From positions 1 through 42,158 of the forward strand of contig CAYPIE010000051.1 in assembly GCA_964410665.1 (NCBI GenBank): a stretch of DNA of 42,158 nucleotides, read 5' to 3'. The translations under genes and the position numbers were made by a program. Below are positions 25,991 to 33,749 of the stretch, piece by piece (the first letter of the stretch is position 1; every line of letters starts with the position of its first letter). Source of the DNA: CAYPIE01 sp964410665. GTDB taxonomy: Bacteria; Planctomycetota; Planctomycetia; Gemmatales; Gemmataceae. A model generated the notes under the pieces. That model made no database searches. It was given only the letters and a program-made list of their open reading frames with translations, and had not been told where the DNA came from.

Positions 25991-26768
25991 CTAAGGAAGA
26001 CTCGGGAAGCGGGGCATCGATATCCTATTTCGGGATTGTCAACGTGCAGGTATCTGTTCGATCGAGTGTTGCCGACCTCGAAGTCACCATCAGGCGGATT
26101 GCTCGCTCGCCGCGATGGACCGGCCACCTGCTCCACCCGCACCAATTGAATTGGAGACGGAGGCCGACCAGAGATACATGCGGGGCCTCTTCAACCGACG
26201 TTTGAACCACTTCCTGTGGTGCAGCGCCTCGGCGAGATGATTGCTTACCCGTGAGGCTACCATGTCCCGCAAGATGGGCTTCGGTAGAGGGGTACCCGGC
26301 ATCTGCTGCGGCCATTCAACCAGCCCTAGCAACGGCCTCCGGACCGGCGGAACCGTGCACGAGATCGGCGATTGTGCGTCACTAATCTTGTTCCTTGACC
26401 GGATCGCGGGGCTTGCACGGTCGTCGAGTCATGCAGCAGCTCCTGGCACAGATAATTGGTGTCCCGGGAAGGTTACCACGCCCAACCAGATGAGCTTCGG
26501 TAGACGCACAGAGATTAAGTCAGCGATTAATCAGAGTTGCCAATTTACATCGATTGGATCGATCGGGGTTCGAGGTGGACCGGACCGGCGTTTCACGCTA
26601 GTCAGTGGTTCCAATCAGCGTCACTCGTTATTGGCTCGGATAATCGGCAGATCGCACATACTCCTCTGTTCAAAGGTGTCGAGATTGCGAACTGATTGGT
26701 TGGTCTGAAGTGTTCTCCTCGATCCTGGCGATGATTTTTTCATCGGCACTGGTGGGCGAGGTGAGAAC
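25991..26768. other. Intergenic or decayed region
   Basis: About 780 bases with no intact gene. Two segments, 26220-26285 and 26431-26505, resemble each other and the segment at 21757-21830 (shared pattern: CTCCT or CCTCGG, then CCCGG, then GGTTACCA or GGCTACCA, then an AGATG). Short frames here have no family features. Confidence 0.4.
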
Positions 26769-27302
26769 ATGGTCAACAAGGCTTGGTTTTGTGGACTGAT
26801 CGTCATGCTTTTTCTGGCAGGACTTGCTCGCGGGCAAGAGTTGGGTTGCCTGCCGGACCAGCTGGCGTCAATGAGCTGGTGTGAGCTGGAGAATATCTAT
26901 CGGAAGCTGAAGACACCCGGACGGCCACCCAAGGGGTATCTGAAAGGCGAAGTGATTTATCCGCAGCAGCAACTATCCTCGGGGTTACGCGAGGGGGTAA
27001 CCAACTTTGTTTGGCGCGGCAAGCATTTTTGCGATGGCAGTATGATCAATCAATTTATCCGGCAACGCCGGGTGCGGGCGGAAGTCTATGTCGGCGAAAG
27101 CTGGCTCGACGGCGAGCCGTCACTCATCATGGATTACCAACATACGTCTTCGCGTTGGTGGCGCGATGTCCGAGACGAGATGCGCGAAGTCTGTCCGGGC
27201 GTTTATCTTTGCATCATGTATCTACGACGCAGCCCAGAGCCGCGGAAGAAGCTGTTTTTTGTGCTTCGGAATGATTGCGCGGGGCATCGGAGTTCCGAAT
27301 AG
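26769..27302 (+). CDS. Secreted protein of unknown function
   Basis: A 177-residue protein with a signal peptide (residues 1-22, WFCGLIVMLFLAGLARG). The mature part starts CLPDQLASMSWCELENIYRK, has a central WRGKHFCDGSMINQF near residue 83 and a well-structured stretch SLIMDYQHTSSRWWRDVRDE near 119-138, followed by VCPGVYLCIMYLRR. Four cysteines in the mature part suggest disulfides or metal binding outside the cytoplasm. The WRGK...SLIMDY pattern recalls the GXWXG/DUF4334 fold, but the match is too weak to name. ATG 26769 has GAGGTGA about 6 bases upstream, a good ribosome site. Its neighbours are decayed sequence and the convergent cDPG-synthase-like gene. Confidence 0.7.
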   Translation: MVNKAWFCGLIVMLFLAGLARGQELGCLPDQLASMSWCELENIYRKLKTPGRPPKGYLKGEVIYPQQQLSSGLREGVTNFVWRGKHFCDGSMINQFIRQRRVRAEVYVGESWLDGEPSLIMDYQHTSSRWWRDVRDEMREVCPGVYLCIMYLRRSPEPRKKLFFVLRNDCAGHRSSE

Positions 27303-27604
27303 ATCTTCCGATCTGTTGCCGTTGACCTAGGTGAGATCGGTCCGGCGGCGAAGAAGGCCGTGCCGCTTTGACCAAGGCCATCGTGTCGAACAAATCGAGC
27401 TTTATCTAACCTTCTCCGTCTCACTTCTCCCTACGCCACCTCGAGATTGTGAACATCCCAGGTGAGAATCGATGGAGGAGAAAAAGGCCGCCAAGAAAAG
27501 CTCATCTACCATCCGCCCCCCTACGACGTTTTCCGTTTCGATGCCAATTACCACTCCACATATGTTCGGAAACGATCCATAGGCTTGGGTGGTCCGCCGT
27601 GATG
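27303..27604. other. Convergent intergenic region
   Basis: About 300 bases between two gene ends. I see no gene and no clear terminator. A 9-bp inverted repeat (GAGCCTCGA 27624-27632, TCGAGGCTC 27641-27649) lies just inside the last codons of the minus-strand gene and might contribute to transcript-end structure. Confidence 0.35.
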
Positions 27605-28930
27605 TCAACAGGACCGTAGGAGATGAGCCTCGAGGATTGCTTCGAGGCTCGGCTCGCCGATCTCTTCCACCTCGTAGTAGGCCCGCTGAACCGGCTTGTT
27701 GATATTCATGAATCGGCCCAGGTCGAACGGTGTGCCCACAACGACCAGGTCGGCGTCGGCGGCGTTGATGGTTTGCCCCAGTTCGTGGATCATCTGCGGG
27801 CCATAGCCCATGGCGGGCAGGACAGGGCCGAGCTTCGGGTACCGCCGGTAGACCTCGGCAATCGAGCCGACCGCGTAAGGGCGAGGATCCACGATGGTGG
27901 CTGCCCCCGACTGGCGCGCCGCCAGCCAACCAGCCCCGAAGGCCATCCCGCCATGCGTCAGGGTCGGACCATCTTCCACCACTAGCACTCGCTTGCCGCG
28001 CAAGACCTCGGGGTCATCCACCCGCACCGGGGAAGCCGCTTCGATCACCACGGCCCGCGGGTTTAACGCCCGCAGGTTCGCCCGCACCGCGATGACGTTC
28101 TCGGCAGGGGCCGTGTCGACCTTGTTGATCACCAACACATCGGCCGCACGGGCGTTGGCCTCGCCGGGGTGGTAGGAGTCCTCGTGCCCTGGCCGATGGG
28201 GGTCAGCGATGACGATGTGCAGGTTGGGGGCGAAGAACGGCAGGTCGTTATTCCCCCCGTCCCACAGGATAACATCCGCTTCACGTTCGGCCTCGCGCAG
28301 GATCCGCTCGTAGTCTACGCCCGCGTAGACTACATCCCCCTGCGCCAGCAGCGGTTCGTACTCCTCACGTTCCTCCAACGTGCACTCGTGACGCTCCAGA
28401 TCCCGGTAGTCGGCGAACCGTTGTGAGGCCTGGCGGGACAGCTCGCCGTAGGGCATCGGATGGCGCACGGTCACGACCCGACGTCCCCGACCGCGCAGGA
28501 TCCGGGCAATGCGGCGAGTCACCTGACTCTTGCCGGCCCCAGTTCGGACCGCGCATACGGAAACGACGGGCTTGACCGACTGGAGCTGGGTTTGCCGCGG
28601 CCCCAGGAGGGTGAAGTCAGCCCCGGTAGCCAGGACCACCGACGCCTGATGCATGACCTCCTCGTGGGAAATGTCGCTGTAGGCGAAAACCACCTGATCC
28701 ACCCGCATCTCCCGGATCAATCGCTCCAGATCCGCCTCAGGATAGATCGGGATGCCCGATGAGTAGGGTGGGCCCGCCAACCCCGCGGGGTAGTTCCGGC
28801 CTTCGATGTTCGGGATCTGGGTCGCGGTGAATGCCACTACCTCGTAGGCCGAATTGCCGCGAAAGAAAACGTTGAAGTTATGGAAGTCGCGGCCAGCGGC
28901 TCCCATGATTAGGGTACGAATGGGAGGCAT
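27605..28930 (-). CDS. Cyclic 2,3-diphosphoglycerate synthase-like GTPase
   Basis: A 441-residue cytoplasmic P-loop protein of the family containing archaeal cyclic 2,3-diphosphoglycerate synthetase, widespread in bacteria as a GTPase of uncertain role. The N-terminal Rossmann-like part (residues 1-130) begins RTLIMGAAGRDFHNFN. The phosphate-binding loop VRTGAGKSQVTRRI is near 148-161. A switch-like WDGGNNDLPFF follows near 245, then a guanine-specificity-type VINKVDT near 285. GGMAFGAGWLAA and the C-terminal NKPVQRAYYEV are characteristic of the family. In methanogens the product is a thermoprotective, phosphate-storing metabolite; whether this enzyme makes it is unknown. It is the last gene of the minus-strand stress cluster, 84 bases after the Lon-like gene. 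Confidence 0.85.
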   Translation of the reverse strand: MPPIRTLIMGAAGRDFHNFNVFFRGNSAYEVVAFTATQIPNIEGRNYPAGLAGPPYSSGIPIYPEADLERLIREMRVDQVVFAYSDISHEEVMHQASVVLATGADFTLLGPRQTQLQSVKPVVSVCAVRTGAGKSQVTRRIARILRGRGRRVVTVRHPMPYGELSRQASQRFADYRDLERHECTLEEREEYEPLLAQGDVVYAGVDYERILREAEREADVILWDGGNNDLPFFAPNLHIVIADPHRPGHEDSYHPGEANARAADVLVINKVDTAPAENVIAVRANLRALNPRAVVIEAASPVRVDDPEVLRGKRVLVVEDGPTLTHGGMAFGAGWLAARQSGAATIVDPRPYAVGSIAEVYRRYPKLGPVLPAMGYGPQMIHELGQTINAADADLVVVGTPFDLGRFMNINKPVQRAYYEVEEIGEPSLEAILEAHLLRSC

Positions 28931-29014
28931 AGATCACCTCGAACAACTCGGATGGCAAACGTCGAGCACAACCGCCGGGAAAGATCCGCGGACATCCGCC
29001 CAGTCCGGACAGTC

Positions 29015-31528
29015 TCACCGTCCATCTCGCTCCCCCGGCAAGGGAGGGGGCGCAGGCTTCGGGGTGGCGCTGGGCCCCAAATGCACCCGAGCGGACTGAC
29101 CCGGGAGGGGCTGTTCCTTCAGCAACCCGAGGATTTCTTGCAGGCGTTGGTCGAGCAGGTAATGGAAGGTATCCTCCTGGTCCACGTCCCCTGACGGCCG
29201 GCCCGTGAGCAACTCGATCCCCTCGTCGATGGCGTCGATGGCCCAGACATGGAAGCGACCCACGCGGACAGCCTCGATGACGTCATGCCGCAGCACCAAG
29301 TGACCGACGTTGGACCGGGGAATGCAGACCCCCTGGGTGCCGGTCAGTCCCACCGCCTGACAGACGTCGAAGAAGCCCTCGATCTTCTCATTCGCGCCGC
29401 CCACCGCCTGGACCTCGCCGTGCTGGTTCACCGAGCCGGTGACTGCAATATCCTGGCGTAGGGGTACACCGGCCAGCGCGCTGAGCAGACAGTATAACTC
29501 GGCCGAAGAGGCGCTGTCCCCCTCGACGCAGCCGTAGGATTGCTCAAACGTGAGACTGGCCGACAGAGCCAGTGGGTGCCGAGCGGCGTACCGGTTCCGC
29601 AGGTAGCCCTCCAGGATGAGAACCCCCTTGTCGTGGGTACTGCCGCTTAGGTCGCTCTCGCGTTCGATGTTGACCAGGCCCTCCTGGCCGACGCCAACCG
29701 AGGCGGTGACCCGGCCGGGTCGACCGAACCGGTGGTCTCCCAGGTCCCACACTGCCAGCCCGTTCACCTGGCCGACCCGCGACCCCTCGGTCGAGATCCG
29801 CAGAGTGCTCTCCTCGATCAATTCCCGGACCTTGGCCGCAATCCGGTCACCTCGGAAAGTTCGCTCTTGCAGCGCCTGGTGCACGTAGGCGGCACCGACC
29901 ACAGCGGCATTTGCTTGGCGGGCCCAGAAGCTGGCCTCCCGAACCAGATCCGCCACGACCGCGAATTCGACCGATACCTTGGCCTGGTGCGCCGCCTCGC
30001 GCGAGCCGAAACGGACCACCTCGGCCACGCCCGCGGCGTCGAACGGCAGCAGTCCTTCGTCCTGCACTTGCCGGCTGATGAACCGCGCGTACGCCCGTTG
30101 CCCCTCGGCGTCACGGTCCATCTCCGGACCGAAGTCGGCCCGAACCTTGAATAATGCCCGAAAGTCATCGTCGAAATGCTGGAGCAGGTAATACAGTTCC
30201 GAAGTGCCGAGCACCACGACCTTGGTATCGATCGGGATGGGTTCGGGCTTCAGAGCGCTGGTCGCCATGAGGGAGAGGGGCTCGTACAAGTCGGTGAGCA
30301 ACTGGCCGGACTCGAGCGCCCGCTTGAGTTGCTTCCAGACCAACGGCTCGGTAAGGGCATCCTCGATGTCGAAGACCAGATAGCCGCCGCTGGCCCGGAG
30401 CAGACTGCCGGGCCGAATGCGGGTGAAATCGGTGCTGACCCGACCAAATAGGTTGACGTCGTGTTCGATCGTTCCAAACAGATTTTTGTAGTTGGGAGAG
30501 ATCTCCACAACAACGGGGGCGCCCGAGCCGTGGGAGTGGTCGGCGACCACGTTGACCCGGTATTCCAGCCACGGGTCTCCACGCTCCATGGCTGCCCGCA
30601 AGGCCCCGGGCAGGTCGGTCGGCTCCTCCTTGTGGCCTTCCTGCAATCGGTCGAGGTGGTCGAGCATGTGCCCCTGGACGCGGTCAAGCCAGGCGGCCAC
30701 CTGCTCTCCGGCATGGTCGCGTTTGGCGGCCTCGATGAGCGGCTCGATGATCCTCCGGGCAAAGCCGCGCACAATCTCCTGGATCTCCCGGCGGAGTTCG
30801 TGCGACAATTCCTGCTGCTGGGCCATGAGTTTCGTCGCCAACTCCCCCAGTTCACCCTGGCGACGTTCGATATCCGCCCGCTCCTCAGTGCTGAGTTGCT
30901 CCAGTTCCTGGGGCTCAATCGGCCGCCCATCTTTGAGGGGGAGAAACACGATCACCCCGTTCGGGAGCCGTCGGATGGCCATGTCCAATTGCTGAGCCCG
31001 CTCGACCAACTGGTTGTACAGGGCCTCGCCACGCTGACCGAACGTGGCGGCCAGTTGGTCCCGTTCGGCCCCGAAGTCCTTGGCCTTGAGGGCGGCGGGC
31101 AGATCGTCGCGCAGCCGTGCGATGATCCGTTCCAGGTCATCGCGCAGGCGGACCCCATGCCCGCTTGCCAACCGTAAGGCCAGGGGCCGCTGGGGCTCGT
31201 CGAAGTTGTGTACATAGACCCAGTCATCCGGCGTTGGTTCCCGGGCAGCCCGGTCCTCCAATAGGCGCTGGACGAGTTGTTTCCTCCCGGTCCCGGTCAT
31301 CCCGGAGACGTAGACGTTGTAACCGCGATGGCGTAGGCCCAAGCCGAACTCTAGGGCGCGCAGAGCGCGAGCCTGGCCGACCACCTGGTCGAGGGGTTCC
31401 AACTCATCGGTAGTCTGGAAGCCTAGCCCATCGGGGTCAATCGAGGGCTCCAGCTCCTCCGGGCGGAGCTTCCATTGGTGGTCCGGGGGCTTTCCGTCGG
31501 GAGAAACAGGACGTCGGTGCTTGGCCAT
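29015..31528 (-). CDS. Lon-family (LonB/AAA_32-type) ATP-dependent protease
   Basis: An 837-residue protein of the Lon-like family with an AAA domain and C-terminal Lon protease domain, without the classical LonA N-domain. The phosphate-binding loop is SGMTGTGRKQ near residues 74-83, the GTGR variant usual in this branch. A coiled, Glu/Gln-rich helical insertion follows (about 130-300). A Walker-B-like segment GGYLVFDIEDAL lies near 387. The proteolytic dyad is visible: Ser672 in EGDSASSAEL and Lys715 in GGANEKIEGF, 43 residues apart as in E. coli LonA (679/722). It would degrade damaged proteins in the cytoplasm. The gene starts 19 bases after the hsp20 stop, so chaperone and protease are co-transcribed. 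Confidence 0.92.
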   Translation of the reverse strand: MAKHRRPVSPDGKPPDHQWKLRPEELEPSIDPDGLGFQTTDELEPLDQVVGQARALRALEFGLGLRHRGYNVYVSGMTGTGRKQLVQRLLEDRAAREPTPDDWVYVHNFDEPQRPLALRLASGHGVRLRDDLERIIARLRDDLPAALKAKDFGAERDQLAATFGQRGEALYNQLVERAQQLDMAIRRLPNGVIVFLPLKDGRPIEPQELEQLSTEERADIERRQGELGELATKLMAQQQELSHELRREIQEIVRGFARRIIEPLIEAAKRDHAGEQVAAWLDRVQGHMLDHLDRLQEGHKEEPTDLPGALRAAMERGDPWLEYRVNVVADHSHGSGAPVVVEISPNYKNLFGTIEHDVNLFGRVSTDFTRIRPGSLLRASGGYLVFDIEDALTEPLVWKQLKRALESGQLLTDLYEPLSLMATSALKPEPIPIDTKVVVLGTSELYYLLQHFDDDFRALFKVRADFGPEMDRDAEGQRAYARFISRQVQDEGLLPFDAAGVAEVVRFGSREAAHQAKVSVEFAVVADLVREASFWARQANAAVVGAAYVHQALQERTFRGDRIAAKVRELIEESTLRISTEGSRVGQVNGLAVWDLGDHRFGRPGRVTASVGVGQEGLVNIERESDLSGSTHDKGVLILEGYLRNRYAARHPLALSASLTFEQSYGCVEGDSASSAELYCLLSALAGVPLRQDIAVTGSVNQHGEVQAVGGANEKIEGFFDVCQAVGLTGTQGVCIPRSNVGHLVLRHDVIEAVRVGRFHVWAIDAIDEGIELLTGRPSGDVDQEDTFHYLLDQRLQEILGLLKEQPLPGQSARVHLGPSATPKPAPPPLPGERDGR

Positions 31529-31547
31529 GAGGGCTCCACGGTAGGAT

Positions 31548-32030
31548 TCACGGAACTTCCACGCGGACGAGGTAGCGCCCCTCGCTCACCGTGAGGTCGG
31601 CCTGCACCATCCCGGCGTTCTGCGGACCCTCCGTTCGGCGCTGCTTGGGCAGGATAATTCGGCAGGTCCCGTGCAAATAATCGGCCCGCGCCTGTTGGGG
31701 GTCCACCGCTTCGGAAAACCTTACCTCCCGATGGAACGTGCCGAATCGCCGCTCGCAGTGCTGCGACAGGACGCCTTCTAGAGCCGCGGACGGACGCTGT
31801 GCGGTGATGCTCAGGTTCCGCTCACTCACGAGAACCGAGATCTGGTCGGGCGCAATACCAGCCAAATCCATCTCGACGAGGTAGGCGTCCGCCGTCTCGT
31901 GGAGGTCAAGCGGTGGCCGCCATCCGGCCGCACGGCCGGAGATGACCCAGGGACGATAGATCAACTCCTCGAACATCTCGTCCACCTGTCGCTGCAAGTC
32001 CAGGAACGCGGACTCCCCGGAATGTGACAC
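31548..32030 (-). CDS. Small heat-shock protein (Hsp20/alpha-crystallin)
   Basis: A 160-residue ATP-independent holdase. The alpha-crystallin domain covers about residues 37-130: WRPPLDLHETADAYLVEMDL, then GIAPDQISVLVSERNLSITAQR, the RRFGTFHREVRF strand and a C-terminal GTCRIILPK strand, all in the order expected. The domain is followed by a longer tail than usual, without a clear I-x-I/V motif. It lies between the PPDK-like gene and the Lon-family protease (19 bases to the latter), a typical chaperone-protease pairing for protein damage. A gap of about 98 bases upstream could hold its own promoter, but no consensus is clear. A second, broken hsp20 lies at 36355-36746. Confidence 0.9.
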   Translation of the reverse strand: MSHSGESAFLDLQRQVDEMFEELIYRPWVISGRAAGWRPPLDLHETADAYLVEMDLAGIAPDQISVLVSERNLSITAQRPSAALEGVLSQHCERRFGTFHREVRFSEAVDPQQARADYLHGTCRIILPKQRRTEGPQNAGMVQADLTVSEGRYLVRVEVP

Positions 32031-32128
32031 GCTCAGACCTCCCCATCAATACGGACCCAGACTAAAGATCGATCTTCCACAGCAGCTCCCTTACCCTGCG
32101 GATGGACGAGAAGCCACCGAAGGACATC

Positions 32129-33739
32129 CTATCTCCCCGACTTCCAGCGATCCACCTCTCTGAGGTAGCGGGTCGGCTCCTCGACCACAACCGCCACTTC
32201 TCCGGCGTACACTTCACCGGAATCCCCGTCCAGTGAGATCAGATCACCCTCCCGCACGGGTACGTCCCCCAGGTGGCAGCCCTTGTCGTATTCCTGGATG
32301 GTTAACTCGCGGCAGCCAACGATGCACACTTTGTTCAACTGCCTGGCTACTACCGCGGCATGGGACGTCCGCCCGCCGCGGGCCGTCAGCACGCCCGCCG
32401 AGGCCGCCAACCCGGCGATGTCCGATGTGGCGATGTCCGGCCGGACCAAGATCGGCGATCGTCCGGAAGAGGAAAAGGCGACCGCCGCCTCCGGGGTGAA
32501 GACCGCCGCACCCACCGCCACGCCGGGACTCGCCCCGACCCCGTGCCCGATCGGACCCCCTCCCTCCGCGGCCAGGTGCACCATCCGGACCGAGCGGAGG
32601 TCGTAGCTGGCCAGACGCTGCAGGGCCGTCGCCTCTTCGATCAACCCTTCCGCAACGAGGTCGCAGGCGATCCGCAGAGCCGCCCAGGCGGTCCGCTTGG
32701 CGTCCCGCGACTGAAGCAGGTACAAATCCCCCTCCTGGACCGTGAACTCGAAGTCCTGAGCGTCGCGGAAGATTCGTTCCAGCTGGTACCCGAGCTGGCG
32801 AAGCTGCTGGTGAAGCGCGGGCATCGTTTCGCGCAAGTCGGACACGCCCCGGACGATACACCGCCCCGAGACAACGTCCTCGCCCTGAGCATTGGTCAGG
32901 AAGTCCAAGTAGAGGGCGTTCTCCCCGGTCGCTGGGTCGCGGGTGAACCCTACCCCGGAACCGGAGGTACCGCCCATATTGCCGAATACCATCGCCTGGA
33001 TGGTAACCGCCGTGCCCGCCTGATCGTCCAGCTGGTACAGTTGCCGATAGTCGATCGCCTGCGGACTCTCCCACGACCGGAACACCGCTTCCACGGCGCC
33101 AGCAAGCTGGGCCAGTGGATCCTGAGGAAACGCCTCCCCGGTCTGGGATTCGAAGTGCTTCAGGTAGGCTTCGGTGAGGTCCTTGAGGGCAGCGACGTCC
33201 AGCTCGGCGACCACCGGCACCTGCTCAGCATGTAAATGGTCCTGGAGGATGTGTTCGAAGGGATCCGCCTGCAGCCCGCGGACGACCTCGGCGTATGTCT
33301 GGATCAGCCGGCGATACGAGTCCCAGGCGTGCCGAGGGTTGCCGGTCATACGCACCAGAGCCGGCAGGGTCCGGTCACACAGCCCGACGTTGAGGATGGT
33401 CTGGAGCATCCCCGGCATCGACACGGCCGCCCCGGACCGCACTGACACCAACAGCGGCCGACGCTCACCTCCGAACGTCAGGCCCGTCGCGACCTCCACC
33501 TCGCGGATCCCTTGACGAAGCAGGGGCATGGTGGCATCCGGTAGCCGACGCCCCTGGCGGAAATAGTCCCGACACAGCTCCGTCGGCAGGATGAATCCCG
33601 CGGGTACCGGCAGGCCTGCTTCGGCCATGCGGATGAGGTTGGCCCCCTTGTTTCCGATCACCTCGGGAGAGGCCCCACCGGGTCCGGAGGTTTTGCAACC
33701 AAACAGGTACAAACTCCCCAGGTTCGCGGCCGTGCGCAC
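32129..33739 (-). CDS. Pyruvate phosphate dikinase-like protein lacking the PEP/pyruvate barrel
   Basis: A 536-residue protein matching the first two-thirds of PPDK. The ATP-grasp nucleotide-binding domain occupies about 1-370: GNKGANLIRMAEAGLPVPAG, LLVSVRSGAAVSMPGM, GNMGGTSGSGVGFTRDPATG, and FEFTVQEGDLYLLQSRDAKR. The swivelling phosphohistidine domain follows at about 395-510 with TARGGRTSHAAVVAR, where His460 is the expected phospho-acceptor. The C-terminal TIM barrel of about 340 residues that binds PEP/pyruvate in full-length PPDK (about 880 residues) is absent, and the gene ends cleanly with no downstream remnant. It could pass phosphate from ATP via His460 to an unknown acceptor or partner protein. 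It starts 10 bases after the PhoU-like gene, so the two are probably co-translated. Confidence 0.85.
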   Translation of the reverse strand: MRTAANLGSLYLFGCKTSGPGGASPEVIGNKGANLIRMAEAGLPVPAGFILPTELCRDYFRQGRRLPDATMPLLRQGIREVEVATGLTFGGERRPLLVSVRSGAAVSMPGMLQTILNVGLCDRTLPALVRMTGNPRHAWDSYRRLIQTYAEVVRGLQADPFEHILQDHLHAEQVPVVAELDVAALKDLTEAYLKHFESQTGEAFPQDPLAQLAGAVEAVFRSWESPQAIDYRQLYQLDDQAGTAVTIQAMVFGNMGGTSGSGVGFTRDPATGENALYLDFLTNAQGEDVVSGRCIVRGVSDLRETMPALHQQLRQLGYQLERIFRDAQDFEFTVQEGDLYLLQSRDAKRTAWAALRIACDLVAEGLIEEATALQRLASYDLRSVRMVHLAAEGGGPIGHGVGASPGVAVGAAVFTPEAAVAFSSSGRSPILVRPDIATSDIAGLAASAGVLTARGGRTSHAAVVARQLNKVCIVGCRELTIQEYDKGCHLGDVPVREGDLISLDGDSGEVYAGEVAVVVEEPTRYLREVDRWKSGR

Positions 33740-33749
33740 GTTCGTCCCC

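Noticed and set aside
32283..33235. Plus-strand open frames across the PPDK-like gene
   Set aside because: Antisense to a protein with clear ATP-grasp and phosphohistidine motifs.
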